9,098 bases of DNA from Candidatus Omnitrophota bacterium (GCA_023247595.1 JAHFGF010000055.1:1-9098); one strand, 5' to 3'. Positions 1 through 5,704 are shown, numbered from the stretch's first letter. The notes: generated from the letters alone by a model not told the origin. Program-made: numbers and translations.

Positions 1-4
1 TTCC

Positions 5-274
5 ATGTTAACCCAAGCCCAAATCGAACAAATTCTAACGCAAAAATTCCATCCGCTCAAACTAAAAGTGACCGATGACAGCCACAGTCACGCCGGGCAC
101 AATCCTCAGGCGGCCTTCGGCGGTACGCATTATTCAGTTGAGATCGTCTCAGAAGTATTTACCGGCAAGAAATTAGTCGAACGTCATCGCCTGGTTTATG
201 ACGCGTTAAAGCAGGGTTTGCAGACGCATATTCACGCGTTGGCGATTAAGGCGATGAGTCCGGAAGAGGCGTGA
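5..274 (+). CDS. bolA: BolA family protein
   Basis: Small BolA/IbaG-type protein of 89 residues, the usual length. The BolA core is easy to see: the DDSHSHAGH segment at residues 24-32, the RHR motif at 60-62 (VERHRLVY), and the conserved C-terminal HALAIKA with His77. In the family these histidines help bind a 2Fe-2S cluster with a monothiol glutaredoxin, and BolA acts in iron-sulfur handling and in stress or cell-shape regulation in the cytoplasm. The ATG lies 5 bases from the window edge, so its promoter and upstream neighbour are not visible; the start fits the family N-terminus well. It converges on the leftward gene at 421-1362, with a heptad-repeat hairpin after its TGA stop. No glutaredoxin gene is visible in the window. 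The family call is secure; the exact paralogue (BolA versus IbaG) is less so. Confidence 0.93.
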   Translation: MLTQAQIEQILTQKFHPLKLKVTDDSHSHAGHNPQAAFGGTHYSVEIVSEVFTGKKLVERHRLVYDALKQGLQTHIHALAIKAMSPEEA

Positions 275-280
275 TCGAAC

Positions 281-362
281 CGTGATACGTGGTTTGTGAT
301 AAGTGGTACGTTGTAGAAAATTCCGTCGCTATCGTATCCCGTACCACGGTGCGTAACACGTA
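281..362. repeat. Heptad-built inverted repeat between convergent genes
   Basis: The left arm (281-315) is five tandem 7-base units of the type NGTGRTA (first unit CGTGATA, fourth AGTGGTA). The right arm (329-362) is a degenerate reverse complement of the same theme, with a loop of about 12 bases. It follows the bolA stop directly and could act as a transcription barrier or bidirectional terminator for bolA and the opposing gene. The same heptad theme recurs at 5587-5670. Confidence 0.7.
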
Positions 363-378
363 ATTAAATCCTCAATCA

Positions 379-414
379 TACCCAATCTTAAACAAAAAAA
401 CACCGTTGCACCAA
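379..414 (-). repeat. Degenerate second copy of the ABC permease 3' end
   Basis: This stretch matches 1383-1416, which encodes the C-terminus of the ABC permease. The first 18 bases are identical, and over the core 31 of 34 aligned positions agree, with one 2-base indel. Weaker similarity continues towards 367 (aligning with the permease stop region). Read on the minus strand it would give GATVFF, then after the shift FKIGYD and a stop, against GATVYLFKIGYKLRT in the intact permease. It begins right after the stop codon of the gene at 421-1362, so that gene is bracketed by two copies of the permease tail. It has no coding capacity of its own and looks like a relic. Confidence 0.8.
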
Positions 415-420
415 GATATT

Positions 421-1362
421 CTAACGGTTCGGGATTTCGATTGTCTCGGACTTCCTGGGCTGAATCAAAGGCAAAGAAAATCTTTGATAAGGAAGACCGT
501 TGTAGTCTAGGCCGCTAACTTTTACCCGGAATGGTACTTGCGGGATTTTACAAGAGCCAATAAAAGCCTCGGGATCCGCAGAAGGGTAATTTTGATGTAG
601 GTCAAGTATTTGTAAAGTTTGTCCATCCACCGTTACAAATTCAAATTGGGCTGTCTTATAATTTTTTCCTAAAATTTTTGCGCTGCATAATTCATTTTTT
701 CCCGCAATTGGATCTTCTTCAATAGGGAAAAATCCGCCGTGGATATCTTCATTAGGTCTGACTATCTCAAATTTATAAAAATCAAGGATTTCAGTATTAT
801 CCGGTTTACCGTTATCAACACAACAAGCGCGAACGGAAATGGAGGATAATCCTCTGCCATTTACGATTATTTTCCAGCTTCCACTGGAAGGGTTTTGAAT
901 TTTTGTTAAAAACATATGACTTAATTCATCTCCGGGTATTTTTTGTCCATCTGGATCAGAGACAGTCACAAGAATTTTATCCTGTAATCCGATGAAAAAA
1001 GATAATTCATTAATGTTTGATTCTACCGGAAAGTTAAATTCACGAACTTCTCCGTCTAAATTCATTTCTCCATAGTTCAATAGGATGGGTTGATCGTGAA
1101 ATCCTTGGCCTATTAAATATTTAGATGTAATCAATGACGAAATCGGTGAGCCAAATTCGCCGGGAGCCCAAAAAAAGAAGTCACCTCCAGTATATGAACT
1201 TAACATGAAGTATTCTGGAGCTACGTTTAACAGGTTATCTTTTATGTGCGTCGAAGATGAAGCTTGTTGGCCCGCTATCGATTCATGACATAAAAGGCAT
1301 AATATTACTGATAGGATGATCAATGTGTTTAATTCTTTTCGCATATATTCAAAGATGAGCAT
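421..1362 (-). CDS. Secreted protein resembling the post-VWA region of hemicentin/VWA7
   Basis: A 313-residue protein with an N-terminal signal peptide (hydrophobic stretch about 11-25, likely cleavage after SIA at 30). No catalytic motif is seen. The order of motifs recalls the segment following the VWA domain in hemicentin and VWA7 proteins: an SSYTGGDFFF segment (55-64) like the last strand of a VWA domain; a beta-rich domain with ILVTVSDPDG (130-139) and NPSSGSWKIIV (157-167); a short SVRA strand (176-179); then a second beta-sandwich ending FRVKVSGLDYNGLPYQRFS (278-296). The metal-binding N-terminal half of a VWA domain is absent. The resemblance is from memory of the family and is not scored. 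The start at 1362 is chosen because AAGGA lies 9 bases upstream, inside the last codons of the permease gene; the alternative ATG at 1344 has no such site. Hand-counted 60-base lines run about 28-47% GC, below the permease (about 48-57%). Likely periplasmic or extracellular; role unknown. Confidence 0.8.
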   Translation of the reverse strand: MLIFEYMRKELNTLIILSVILCLLCHESIAGQQASSSTHIKDNLLNVAPEYFMLSSYTGGDFFFWAPGEFGSPISSLITSKYLIGQGFHDQPILLNYGEMNLDGEVREFNFPVESNINELSFFIGLQDKILVTVSDPDGQKIPGDELSHMFLTKIQNPSSGSWKIIVNGRGLSSISVRACCVDNGKPDNTEILDFYKFEIVRPNEDIHGGFFPIEEDPIAGKNELCSAKILGKNYKTAQFEFVTVDGQTLQILDLHQNYPSADPEAFIGSCKIPQVPFRVKVSGLDYNGLPYQRFSLPLIQPRKSETIEIPNR

Positions 1363-1366
1363 TGAA

Positions 1367-2146
1367 TTATGTCCTTAATTTGTACCCAATCTTAAACAAA
1401 TACACCGTCGCTCCAAAAAACGTGAGGGCCATGGCAAAGGCGATGGCGGCGCAGGCGGCTATTGAGACATCGGTGATGCCAATAACGGAAAAACGGATTC
1501 CGCTGACGAGATAATACATCGGGTTAAAATGAGTCAGGATGTGAAGAGATTTGGGCAACAGAGCCGTTGGATGAAACACGCCGCCTAATAAAACCAGCGG
1601 CACGATGATGTAAATGTTCCACATGGAGAGCATTCCAAAATCCTCAGCCCAAAGGGCGGCCATCATGCCGGCGCAGGAAAAAATAACTGCGATCATGGCC
1701 ATGAAAAACACAAGCACGATGGGATGTTGAATTTCCAAAGGCGTATACACGAGCGCTATAAAAATCACGCCCAGACAAACCGTCATCCCACGGGCAACCC
1801 CGCCGGCCAGAAGGCCAAGAACCATTTCAATATAGGACAGCGGAGACAGCAGGACTTCCTGAATGTGATTGTGCCAGCGGCCGATAAATAGGGAAGAGCT
1901 GGTATTGTCATAGGAACTGGAAATTAGATGCATCGTCATTAATCCTGGAATGATAAATTGCAGATAAGTGACGGCCGCGTTTTGCAGAAGGATGTCTTTA
2001 CCCATGGCGATGCCGAAGATAAACATAAACAGCGCCGATGACACCAGCGGCGGAAAAATGGTCTGATGCGACACCGAGAAAAAGCGGTGAATCTCACGTT
2101 TCGAGAGGGCGAGTACGCCTATAGGATTGCTGATTAGCTGTAACAT
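1367..2146 (-). CDS. yadH: ABC-2 type exporter permease, YadH-like
   Basis: Integral membrane permease of 259 residues, the usual length for ABC-2 permeases of the YadH/NodJ type. About six hydrophobic segments are visible (near 28-48, 60-77, 108-133, 141-165, 175-193, 227-252). Family hallmarks are the N-terminal KREIHRFFSVSHQTIFPPLVSS, the central SLFIGRWHNHIQEVLLSP with GGVARG (115-120), and the C-terminal HFNPMYYLVSGIRFSVIG (206-223). It resembles E. coli YadH, partner of YadG. It would form the channel of an exporter powered by the upstream ATPase; the substrate cannot be read from sequence. It is separated from the ATPase gene by 89 bases that hold a long GC-rich hairpin. Its own ribosome binding site is weak (only GCGGA, 9 bases before the ATG). 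Its last codons carry the ribosome binding site of the next gene, and its 3' end has a degenerate duplicate at 379-414. Confidence 0.92.
   Translation of the reverse strand: MLQLISNPIGVLALSKREIHRFFSVSHQTIFPPLVSSALFMFIFGIAMGKDILLQNAAVTYLQFIIPGLMTMHLISSSYDNTSSSLFIGRWHNHIQEVLLSPLSYIEMVLGLLAGGVARGMTVCLGVIFIALVYTPLEIQHPIVLVFFMAMIAVIFSCAGMMAALWAEDFGMLSMWNIYIIVPLVLLGGVFHPTALLPKSLHILTHFNPMYYLVSGIRFSVIGITDVSIAACAAIAFAMALTFFGATVYLFKIGYKLRT
1372..1376 (-). promoter_or_regulatory. Ribosome binding site inside the permease gene end
   Basis: AAGGA on the minus strand, 9 bases before the ATG at 1362, formed by the permease's last codons (TTA AGG ACA TAA). Only 4 bases separate the permease stop from the ATG, so translation of the secreted protein is probably coupled to the permease. 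It decides the start at 1362 over 1344. Confidence 0.6.
1383..1416 (-). repeat. Permease 3' end, intact copy of a flanking direct repeat
   Basis: Partner of 379-414 in the same orientation. This copy is in frame and encodes the permease C-terminus (GATVYLFKIGY), so it is taken as the original. The two copies enclose the gene at 421-1362 as imperfect direct repeats nearly 1 kb apart. Confidence 0.8.
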
Positions 2147-2165
2147 ATTGATTTATCCGCGGGGT

Positions 2166-2232
2166 CGCCAGTGCCCCGGAGTCCCAGCGTCCCAGTAATG
2201 ACTGGGGCCCTGGGGACTGGGGAACTGGGGCG
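2166..2232. repeat. GC-rich hairpin with a G-quadruplex motif inside the ABC operon
   Basis: Arms 2166-2196 and 2201-2232 are largely complementary around a 4-base loop (AATG). The right arm is tandem 7-8 base units of the CTGGGG type. On the plus strand it contains four runs of exactly four G (2204-2207, 2212-2215, 2219-2222, 2227-2230) with loops of 4, 3 and 4 bases, a standard quadruplex pattern. The plus strand is the template for the leftward ABC genes. The element fills most of the 89-base gap between ATPase and permease genes and could attenuate or stabilise the transcript. There is no T-tract, so it is not a typical intrinsic terminator. Confidence 0.8.
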
Positions 2233-2235
2233 CTA

Positions 2236-2964
2236 TTATTCCGATCCTGTAATTTCCAAAAATACATCTTCCAACGATTTATCCTGCATCACAGTTTTTT
2301 TGTCGCCGATTTTAACAATCTGGCCGTGATTGATGATGCCGATGGTTTTGCAGAGCTTTTCCGCTTCCTGCATGTAATGCGTGGTTAAGAAAATGGTTTT
2401 GCCTTCTTTATTCAGCTGGGCTAGATAATCCCAGATGAGAAATTTGAGTTCCAGGTCGCAGCCGGAAGTTGGTTCATCCAAAATAAGAATTTCCGGATCG
2501 TGAACAAGGGCTCGGCATAAGAGCAGGCGCTTTTTCATGCCGCCCGATAACGCGCGGTGTTTGCAGTTGCGTTTATCCGCGAGCTGAAAACGGTCGAGCA
2601 ATTCATTGGCTCGCCGTTTCGCCTGCCACGGCGGCAGTCCAAAATATTCGGCCTGATAAACTAAAAGTTGATAAATGGTTAAGTAAGGATCAAAGTTGGA
2701 TTCCTGCGCGCACAGGCCGATGAGCCTTCGGGTGTTCATGTATTCGGAGGTCGTGTCATAACCAAAGACACGGACGTTACCGGATTGGAAATTGGAAAGC
2801 CCTGTTAAGACATTGATAGTCGTAGTTTTACCCGCGCCGTTGGGCCCAAGGAAGGCAAAAAAATCGCCGCGTTTGATCTGAAAGGAGACATCATCAAGCG
2901 CTTTGAATTTTTTATAGAATTTGGTCAGGCGGTCAATGGAAATGGCGATTTCGGAATTTCGCAT
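2236..2964 (-). CDS. yadG: ABC exporter ATPase, YadG-like (short form)
   Basis: Cytoplasmic ATP-binding subunit of an ABC-2 exporter. All nucleotide-binding motifs are present: Walker A GPNGAGKTT (40-48), Q-loop Gln87 (CAQESNFD), signature LSGGM (139-143), Walker B ILILDE (159-164) with catalytic Glu164, and switch His196 (LTTHY). The sequence around QESNFDPYLT and THYMQEAEKLC is close to E. coli YadG, which fits the YadH-like permease next in the operon. At 242 residues it is about 65 shorter than YadG as I remember it, ending soon after the LEDVFLEITG helix, so the C-terminal regulatory extension is mostly missing. The D-loop region reads TSGCD rather than the common TAGVD. No clear Shine-Dalgarno precedes the ATG. 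A candidate promoter lies about 70 bases upstream, between two arms of an inverted repeat. Substrate unknown. Confidence 0.94.
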   Translation of the reverse strand: MRNSEIAISIDRLTKFYKKFKALDDVSFQIKRGDFFAFLGPNGAGKTTTINVLTGLSNFQSGNVRVFGYDTTSEYMNTRRLIGLCAQESNFDPYLTIYQLLVYQAEYFGLPPWQAKRRANELLDRFQLADKRNCKHRALSGGMKKRLLLCRALVHDPEILILDEPTSGCDLELKFLIWDYLAQLNKEGKTIFLTTHYMQEAEKLCKTIGIINHGQIVKIGDKKTVMQDKSLEDVFLEITGSE

Positions 2965-2975
2965 ATTAAAAAATA

Positions 2976-3132
2976 AATGGAAATTAATGGAAATTAGGAA
3001 ATTAGTAGAAATTATAAAAAAGACTGATTGATAGTAACATTTTGGAACGATATTGACAATTTTGATTTCATTAAATCATGAGCGCGTCATTTGAAATTTC
3101 CATCAATTTCCCAATCTCTGCTAATTTCCATG
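2976..3132. repeat. Widely spaced inverted repeat of phased AAATT units
   Basis: Arms 2976-3013 and 3095-3132 align as reverse complements over 38 bases without gaps, with 29 matches. Each arm is four units of 10, 10, 8 and 10 bases, most ending in AAATT (unit example AATGGAAATT). The 81-base centre (3014-3094) holds the candidate ABC operon promoter. Units continue past 3132 so that the stop codon of the reductase gene (3138-3140) itself falls in a unit-like sequence. A-tracts spaced near one helical turn suggest curved DNA. Confidence 0.75.
3031..3059 (-). promoter_or_regulatory. Candidate promoter of the ABC operon
   Basis: On the minus strand TTGTCA (3059-3054), a 17-base spacer, and TACTAT (3036-3031). 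The -35 matches consensus at 5 of 6 positions, the -10 at 4 of 6. Transcription would begin near 3024, giving a leader of about 60 bases that includes the left repeat arm. A second possible -10 (TATAAT, 3016-3011) lacks a good -35. Confidence 0.4.
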
Positions 3133-3137
3133 AATTT

Positions 3138-4523
3138 CTATGAGTTTTTTTTATCCAACTCCGCCTTAGCCTTGCGTGCGGCGTTTCGAACGATTTCAGG
3201 CAAGGCCGGATGGATGTAGACCATATTTAAAAGGTCGTCGAGGGTGCCTTCTTTGTTCATGAAGGCAATGACCATATGAAGCATATTGGAAGCTTCATCG
3301 CCGATGATGTGACAGCCGAGGATTTTGCGGGTTCGGCGTTCGATGAGAATTTTACAAAAGCCATGGTCCGACAACAGGGCCATGCCCATGGCGCTGGAAC
3401 GGTAGGGGTTTAATCCGACGACATAATCGATATTCTCGTTTTTTAATTCCTCTTCGGTTTTTCCAACGCCGGCGACTTGCGGATGGGTAAAGATAGCATG
3501 GGGAATGGGAGGATATTTGATCGGTTTGCCGGTTTTGGTTCCAAAAATTTCGTTAAAGAGATACTCGCCTTCAAAATTGACGCTGTGCCGGAAGAAATAG
3601 CGGCCGATGCAGTCACCCATGGCATAAATGCCGTCAACGTTTGTGCGCAGATGGTCATCGACTTGGATAAAATGCTGGCCATTTATTTTGACGCCGGTGC
3701 GTTCGAGCGCGAGCGTGTCGGCATTTGAGACAATACCTGCGGCAACCAATAACGCGTCGCACTGGATGTTTTCTTCCCAGCCATCTTGCTGATAAGTGAT
3801 GGTAAAAAAATGTTCGTGATAATGAATCCTGGTCGGGACAGCGCCTAAATGGATATTGTGCTGTTTGGAGAAGACGCGGGTGAATTCTTCGCAGATCTGG
3901 GCGTCTTCATTGCGCAAAAGTTTGCTTCTGACTAGAAAATGCGTTTCCGTTCCAAGCGCGCCGTAGGCATGTCCGATTTCGGTTGCGATATAACCTCCGC
4001 CGATAATGGCCATAACCTTGGGCAGTTTGGTGTTTCGTAGTGCCTCGGTCGATGTCATGTACGGTGTCCCTTCAAGTCCCGGAATATCGGGAATCTGCGG
4101 ACGCGTGCCGACGGCGATAAAAATTTTATCCGCGCTTAGATGTTCGCCGTTGACTTCAACAACCTTGGGGCTGACAAATTTGGCGCTGCCGTTGAAGTAG
4201 GAAATATTGGGATGCTTGGTGTAGCTGGCTTTGATTTTTTCGGAATCGTGATCAACGGTCTGGGAAATGCGGGTGATGAGTTTTTCAAAATCGACGGTGA
4301 ATCGGGAGTCGTGATGAATATCAAAACGTCCGGCGTTCTTGATTTCCAGCGCCACATCCGCCGGATGAATGAGCATTTTGGAAGGGATGCAGCCGCGGTT
4401 TAGGCATGTGCCGCCGAGTTTGTCTTTTTCAATGACAGCGACTTTATATCCCAAAGTCGCGGCAGGCGAAGTGATTTTGGATCCTCCGCCGGTTCCGATC
4501 ACAATGGCATCAAATTTTTTCAT
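3138..4523 (-). CDS. FAD-dependent disulfide reductase, mycothione-reductase-like
   Basis: Class I pyridine nucleotide-disulfide oxidoreductase of 461 residues, full length. FAD-binding GTGGGS at 10-15; redox disulfide Cys40/Cys45 in GGTCLNRGCIPSK; NAD(P)-binding IIGGGYIATEIG at 173-184; second FAD motif GIYAMGDCIG (298-307); dimerisation domain ending in IHPALPEIVRNA with the His438/Glu443 pair that serves the partner's active site. It resembles mycothione reductase more than dihydrolipoyl dehydrogenase: VRSKLLR (198-204), EEFTRVFS (212-219), GIVSNADTL (263-271) and the IHPALPE ending. Arg199 and Arg204 sit where NADPH-using relatives carry arginines, so NADPH preference is inferred. No 2-oxoacid dehydrogenase or mycothiol genes lie nearby, so the disulfide substrate is unknown. 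It has no Shine-Dalgarno; a promoter just upstream predicts a leaderless mRNA. The family is certain, the substrate is not. Confidence 0.9.
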   Translation of the reverse strand: MKKFDAIVIGTGGGSKITSPAATLGYKVAVIEKDKLGGTCLNRGCIPSKMLIHPADVALEIKNAGRFDIHHDSRFTVDFEKLITRISQTVDHDSEKIKASYTKHPNISYFNGSAKFVSPKVVEVNGEHLSADKIFIAVGTRPQIPDIPGLEGTPYMTSTEALRNTKLPKVMAIIGGGYIATEIGHAYGALGTETHFLVRSKLLRNEDAQICEEFTRVFSKQHNIHLGAVPTRIHYHEHFFTITYQQDGWEENIQCDALLVAAGIVSNADTLALERTGVKINGQHFIQVDDHLRTNVDGIYAMGDCIGRYFFRHSVNFEGEYLFNEIFGTKTGKPIKYPPIPHAIFTHPQVAGVGKTEEELKNENIDYVVGLNPYRSSAMGMALLSDHGFCKILIERRTRKILGCHIIGDEASNMLHMVIAFMNKEGTLDDLLNMVYIHPALPEIVRNAARKAKAELDKKNS

Positions 4524-4529
4524 GCGCGC

Positions 4530-4558
4530 ATTTTATCAATAATTGGATTTGATGTGAA
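4530..4558 (-). promoter_or_regulatory. Leaderless sigma-70-type promoter of the reductase gene
   Basis: On the minus strand TTCACA (4558-4553), a 17-base spacer, and TAAAAT (4535-4530); each hexamer differs from consensus at one position. Six bases (GCGCGC) separate the -10 from the ATG at 4523, so transcription should start at or beside the A of the ATG. The gene has no Shine-Dalgarno, which agrees with leaderless translation. Confidence 0.6.
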
Positions 4559-4566
4559 AAATAATT

Positions 4567-4597
4567 AAAAAATGTAGGGGCGGGTTTTAAACCCGCC
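4567..4597 (-). terminator. Palindrome plus T-run after dusB
   Basis: Nine-base arms GGCGGGTTT and AAACCCGCC (4579-4587, 4589-4597) around one central base, starting 3 bases beyond the dusB stop. Read leftward, the stem is followed after 6 bases by six T (4572-4567). The gap before the T-run is longer than ideal, so termination may be partial. The palindrome with its TGTAGGGG flank looks like a dispersed intergenic repeat I recall from many bacterial genomes. Confidence 0.6.
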
Positions 4598-4600
4598 TTT

Positions 4601-5572
4601 CTATACCATCTGCGCTGATTGTCTGACGTAATCGTTTAAACGGTCGACAACGGCGTTGTATTCTTTGAGCTGCATTAAATCCGAACGGACTGCCGCGATG
4701 TTGGGAAGCCCGCGCAGATAACCGGCGTAATATTTTCGAAATGGAATAACCGCGTTGTAAGGCAATTCATGTTCGACCGACATCTTGAGATGTTCCAAGC
4801 ACGTCTGGATGCGCTCATCAACAGTCGGTTCTGACATATGTTCGCCGGTCGACAGAAAATGTTTGATCTGTTTGAAAATCCACGGATTGGCAATGGCGCC
4901 GCGGCCGATCATCACGCCGTCGCAGCCGGTTTCAAACATGGCCTTGGCATCTTCTGGAGTCGTAACGTCCCCGTTTCCAATAACAGGAATTTTAACAATT
5001 TGTTTGAGTTTGGAAAGCCATTCCCAGTCGGCAAAACCATTGTGGGCCTGCGCGCGCGTGCGGCAATGCAGCGTGAGCGCCTGGGCGCCTGCCTGTTCAA
5101 CCATTTTGGCTACTTCTAAAATAACAATGCTGTTGTGATCCCAGCCGAGCCGTGTCTTGACGGTGACGGGAAGTTTGGTGGCTTTCACCGTTGAGCGGAC
5201 GATTTTTTCAAATAAAGGCAGGTCGCGCAAAAGTCCGGCGCCTTCGTTGCGAGCCACATGGTTTTTTACCCAGCAGCCGCAGTTGATGTCGATAAAATCT
5301 GGATTGAATTGCTCAGCCACGCGCGCGGCTCCGGCTAATGATTCGTCTTTGCCTCCGAAAAGCTGGATGGCGACCGGGCGTTCTTCGTCACAGACCTTGA
5401 TTTTTTTCAGTGCCTTGGGAATATCACGGATAAGCGCTTCGCTCGCGGTAAATTCGGTGTAAACCAAATCCGCGCCCAGACGTTTGCAGATTGTCCGAAA
5501 CGGCAAATCAGTCACGTCTTCCATAGGGGCAAGCGCCAGCGGTCTGTTGAGTTCTATAGGGCCGATGTTCAT
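4601..5572 (-). CDS. dusB: tRNA-dihydrouridine synthase, DusB/NifR3 subtype
   Basis: FMN- and NADPH-dependent enzyme that reduces uridine to dihydrouridine in tRNA; 323 residues, normal length. TIM-barrel motifs: APMEDVTDLPFR (15-26), the DINCGCW segment (95-101) with the catalytic Cys100, VKTRLGWD (138-145) with Lys139, LHCRTR (168-173) with His169, GNGDV (199-203) and MIGRGA (221-226) for FMN phosphate, then the helical tRNA-binding domain from about 250. The subtype with APMEDVTD and TRLGWDH is like that of Bacteroidetes and some PVC-like groups. Oddity: the near-universal Pro after the catalytic Cys is Trp101, and a second Cys (98) precedes it. The ATG at 5572 has no clear ribosome binding site, but the protein begins correctly for the family. 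A promoter lies about 100 bases upstream, divergent from trpD2; a palindrome follows the stop. Confidence 0.95.
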   Translation of the reverse strand: MNIGPIELNRPLALAPMEDVTDLPFRTICKRLGADLVYTEFTASEALIRDIPKALKKIKVCDEERPVAIQLFGGKDESLAGAARVAEQFNPDFIDINCGCWVKNHVARNEGAGLLRDLPLFEKIVRSTVKATKLPVTVKTRLGWDHNSIVILEVAKMVEQAGAQALTLHCRTRAQAHNGFADWEWLSKLKQIVKIPVIGNGDVTTPEDAKAMFETGCDGVMIGRGAIANPWIFKQIKHFLSTGEHMSEPTVDERIQTCLEHLKMSVEHELPYNAVIPFRKYYAGYLRGLPNIAAVRSDLMQLKEYNAVVDRLNDYVRQSAQMV

Positions 5573-5586
5573 AGGAATTTTCTAAA

Positions 5587-5670
5587 AGTGGTAAGTGGTA
5601 CGAGGTAAGTGGTAAGGTGCAAAAGTAAGAGTTGACCAAAACTCGTATCACGTTACTGCTTATTGCTTGC
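5587..5670. repeat. Heptad-built inverted repeat in the dusB leader
   Basis: Tandem 7-base units AGTGGTA, AGTGGTA, CGAGGTA, AGTGGTA at 5587-5614, with weaker units after. The opposite arm (5639-5670) read in reverse complement gives related heptads (AGCAATA, AGCAGTA, CGTGATA). Pairing is imperfect. It lies between the dusB promoter and the dusB ATG, hence in the predicted 5' leader, and shares its heptad theme with 281-362. Confidence 0.6.
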
Positions 5671-5672
5671 CA

Positions 5673-5701
5673 ATTATATCCGATTTTTTCGAGAATGCAA
5701 A
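5673..5701 (-). promoter_or_regulatory. Candidate dusB promoter
   Basis: On the minus strand TTTGCA (5701-5696), a 17-base spacer, and a perfect TATAAT (5678-5673). The start would be near 5666, leaving a leader of about 94 bases that contains the heptad repeat. It stands back to back with the trpD2 promoter. Confidence 0.5.
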
Positions 5702-5704
5702 TCA

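Noticed and set aside
1270..1362. Lipoprotein signal on the secreted protein (Cys22, Cys25)
   Set aside because: The residues before the cysteines do not form a lipobox; the AG after SI suggests ordinary signal peptidase cleavage.
421..1420. Insertion sequence or integron cassette as carrier of the secreted gene
   Set aside because: No transposase, integrase, terminal inverted repeats or attC-like structure is visible; only the imperfect direct repeats support insertion.
3053..3058. Perfect TTGACA on the plus strand
   Set aside because: No acceptable -10 lies 16-18 bases downstream and there is no plus-strand gene to serve; it overlaps the minus-strand -35.
3477..3728. Plus-strand open frame within the reductase gene, and similar frames inside dusB and htpX
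   Set aside because: They lie wholly inside well-recognised genes in other frames and show no protein-family features.
3138..4523. E3 dihydrolipoyl dehydrogenase of a 2-oxoacid dehydrogenase complex
   Set aside because: No E1 or E2 genes nearby, and the NADPH-type arginines and C-terminal motif fit mycothione-reductase-like enzymes better.
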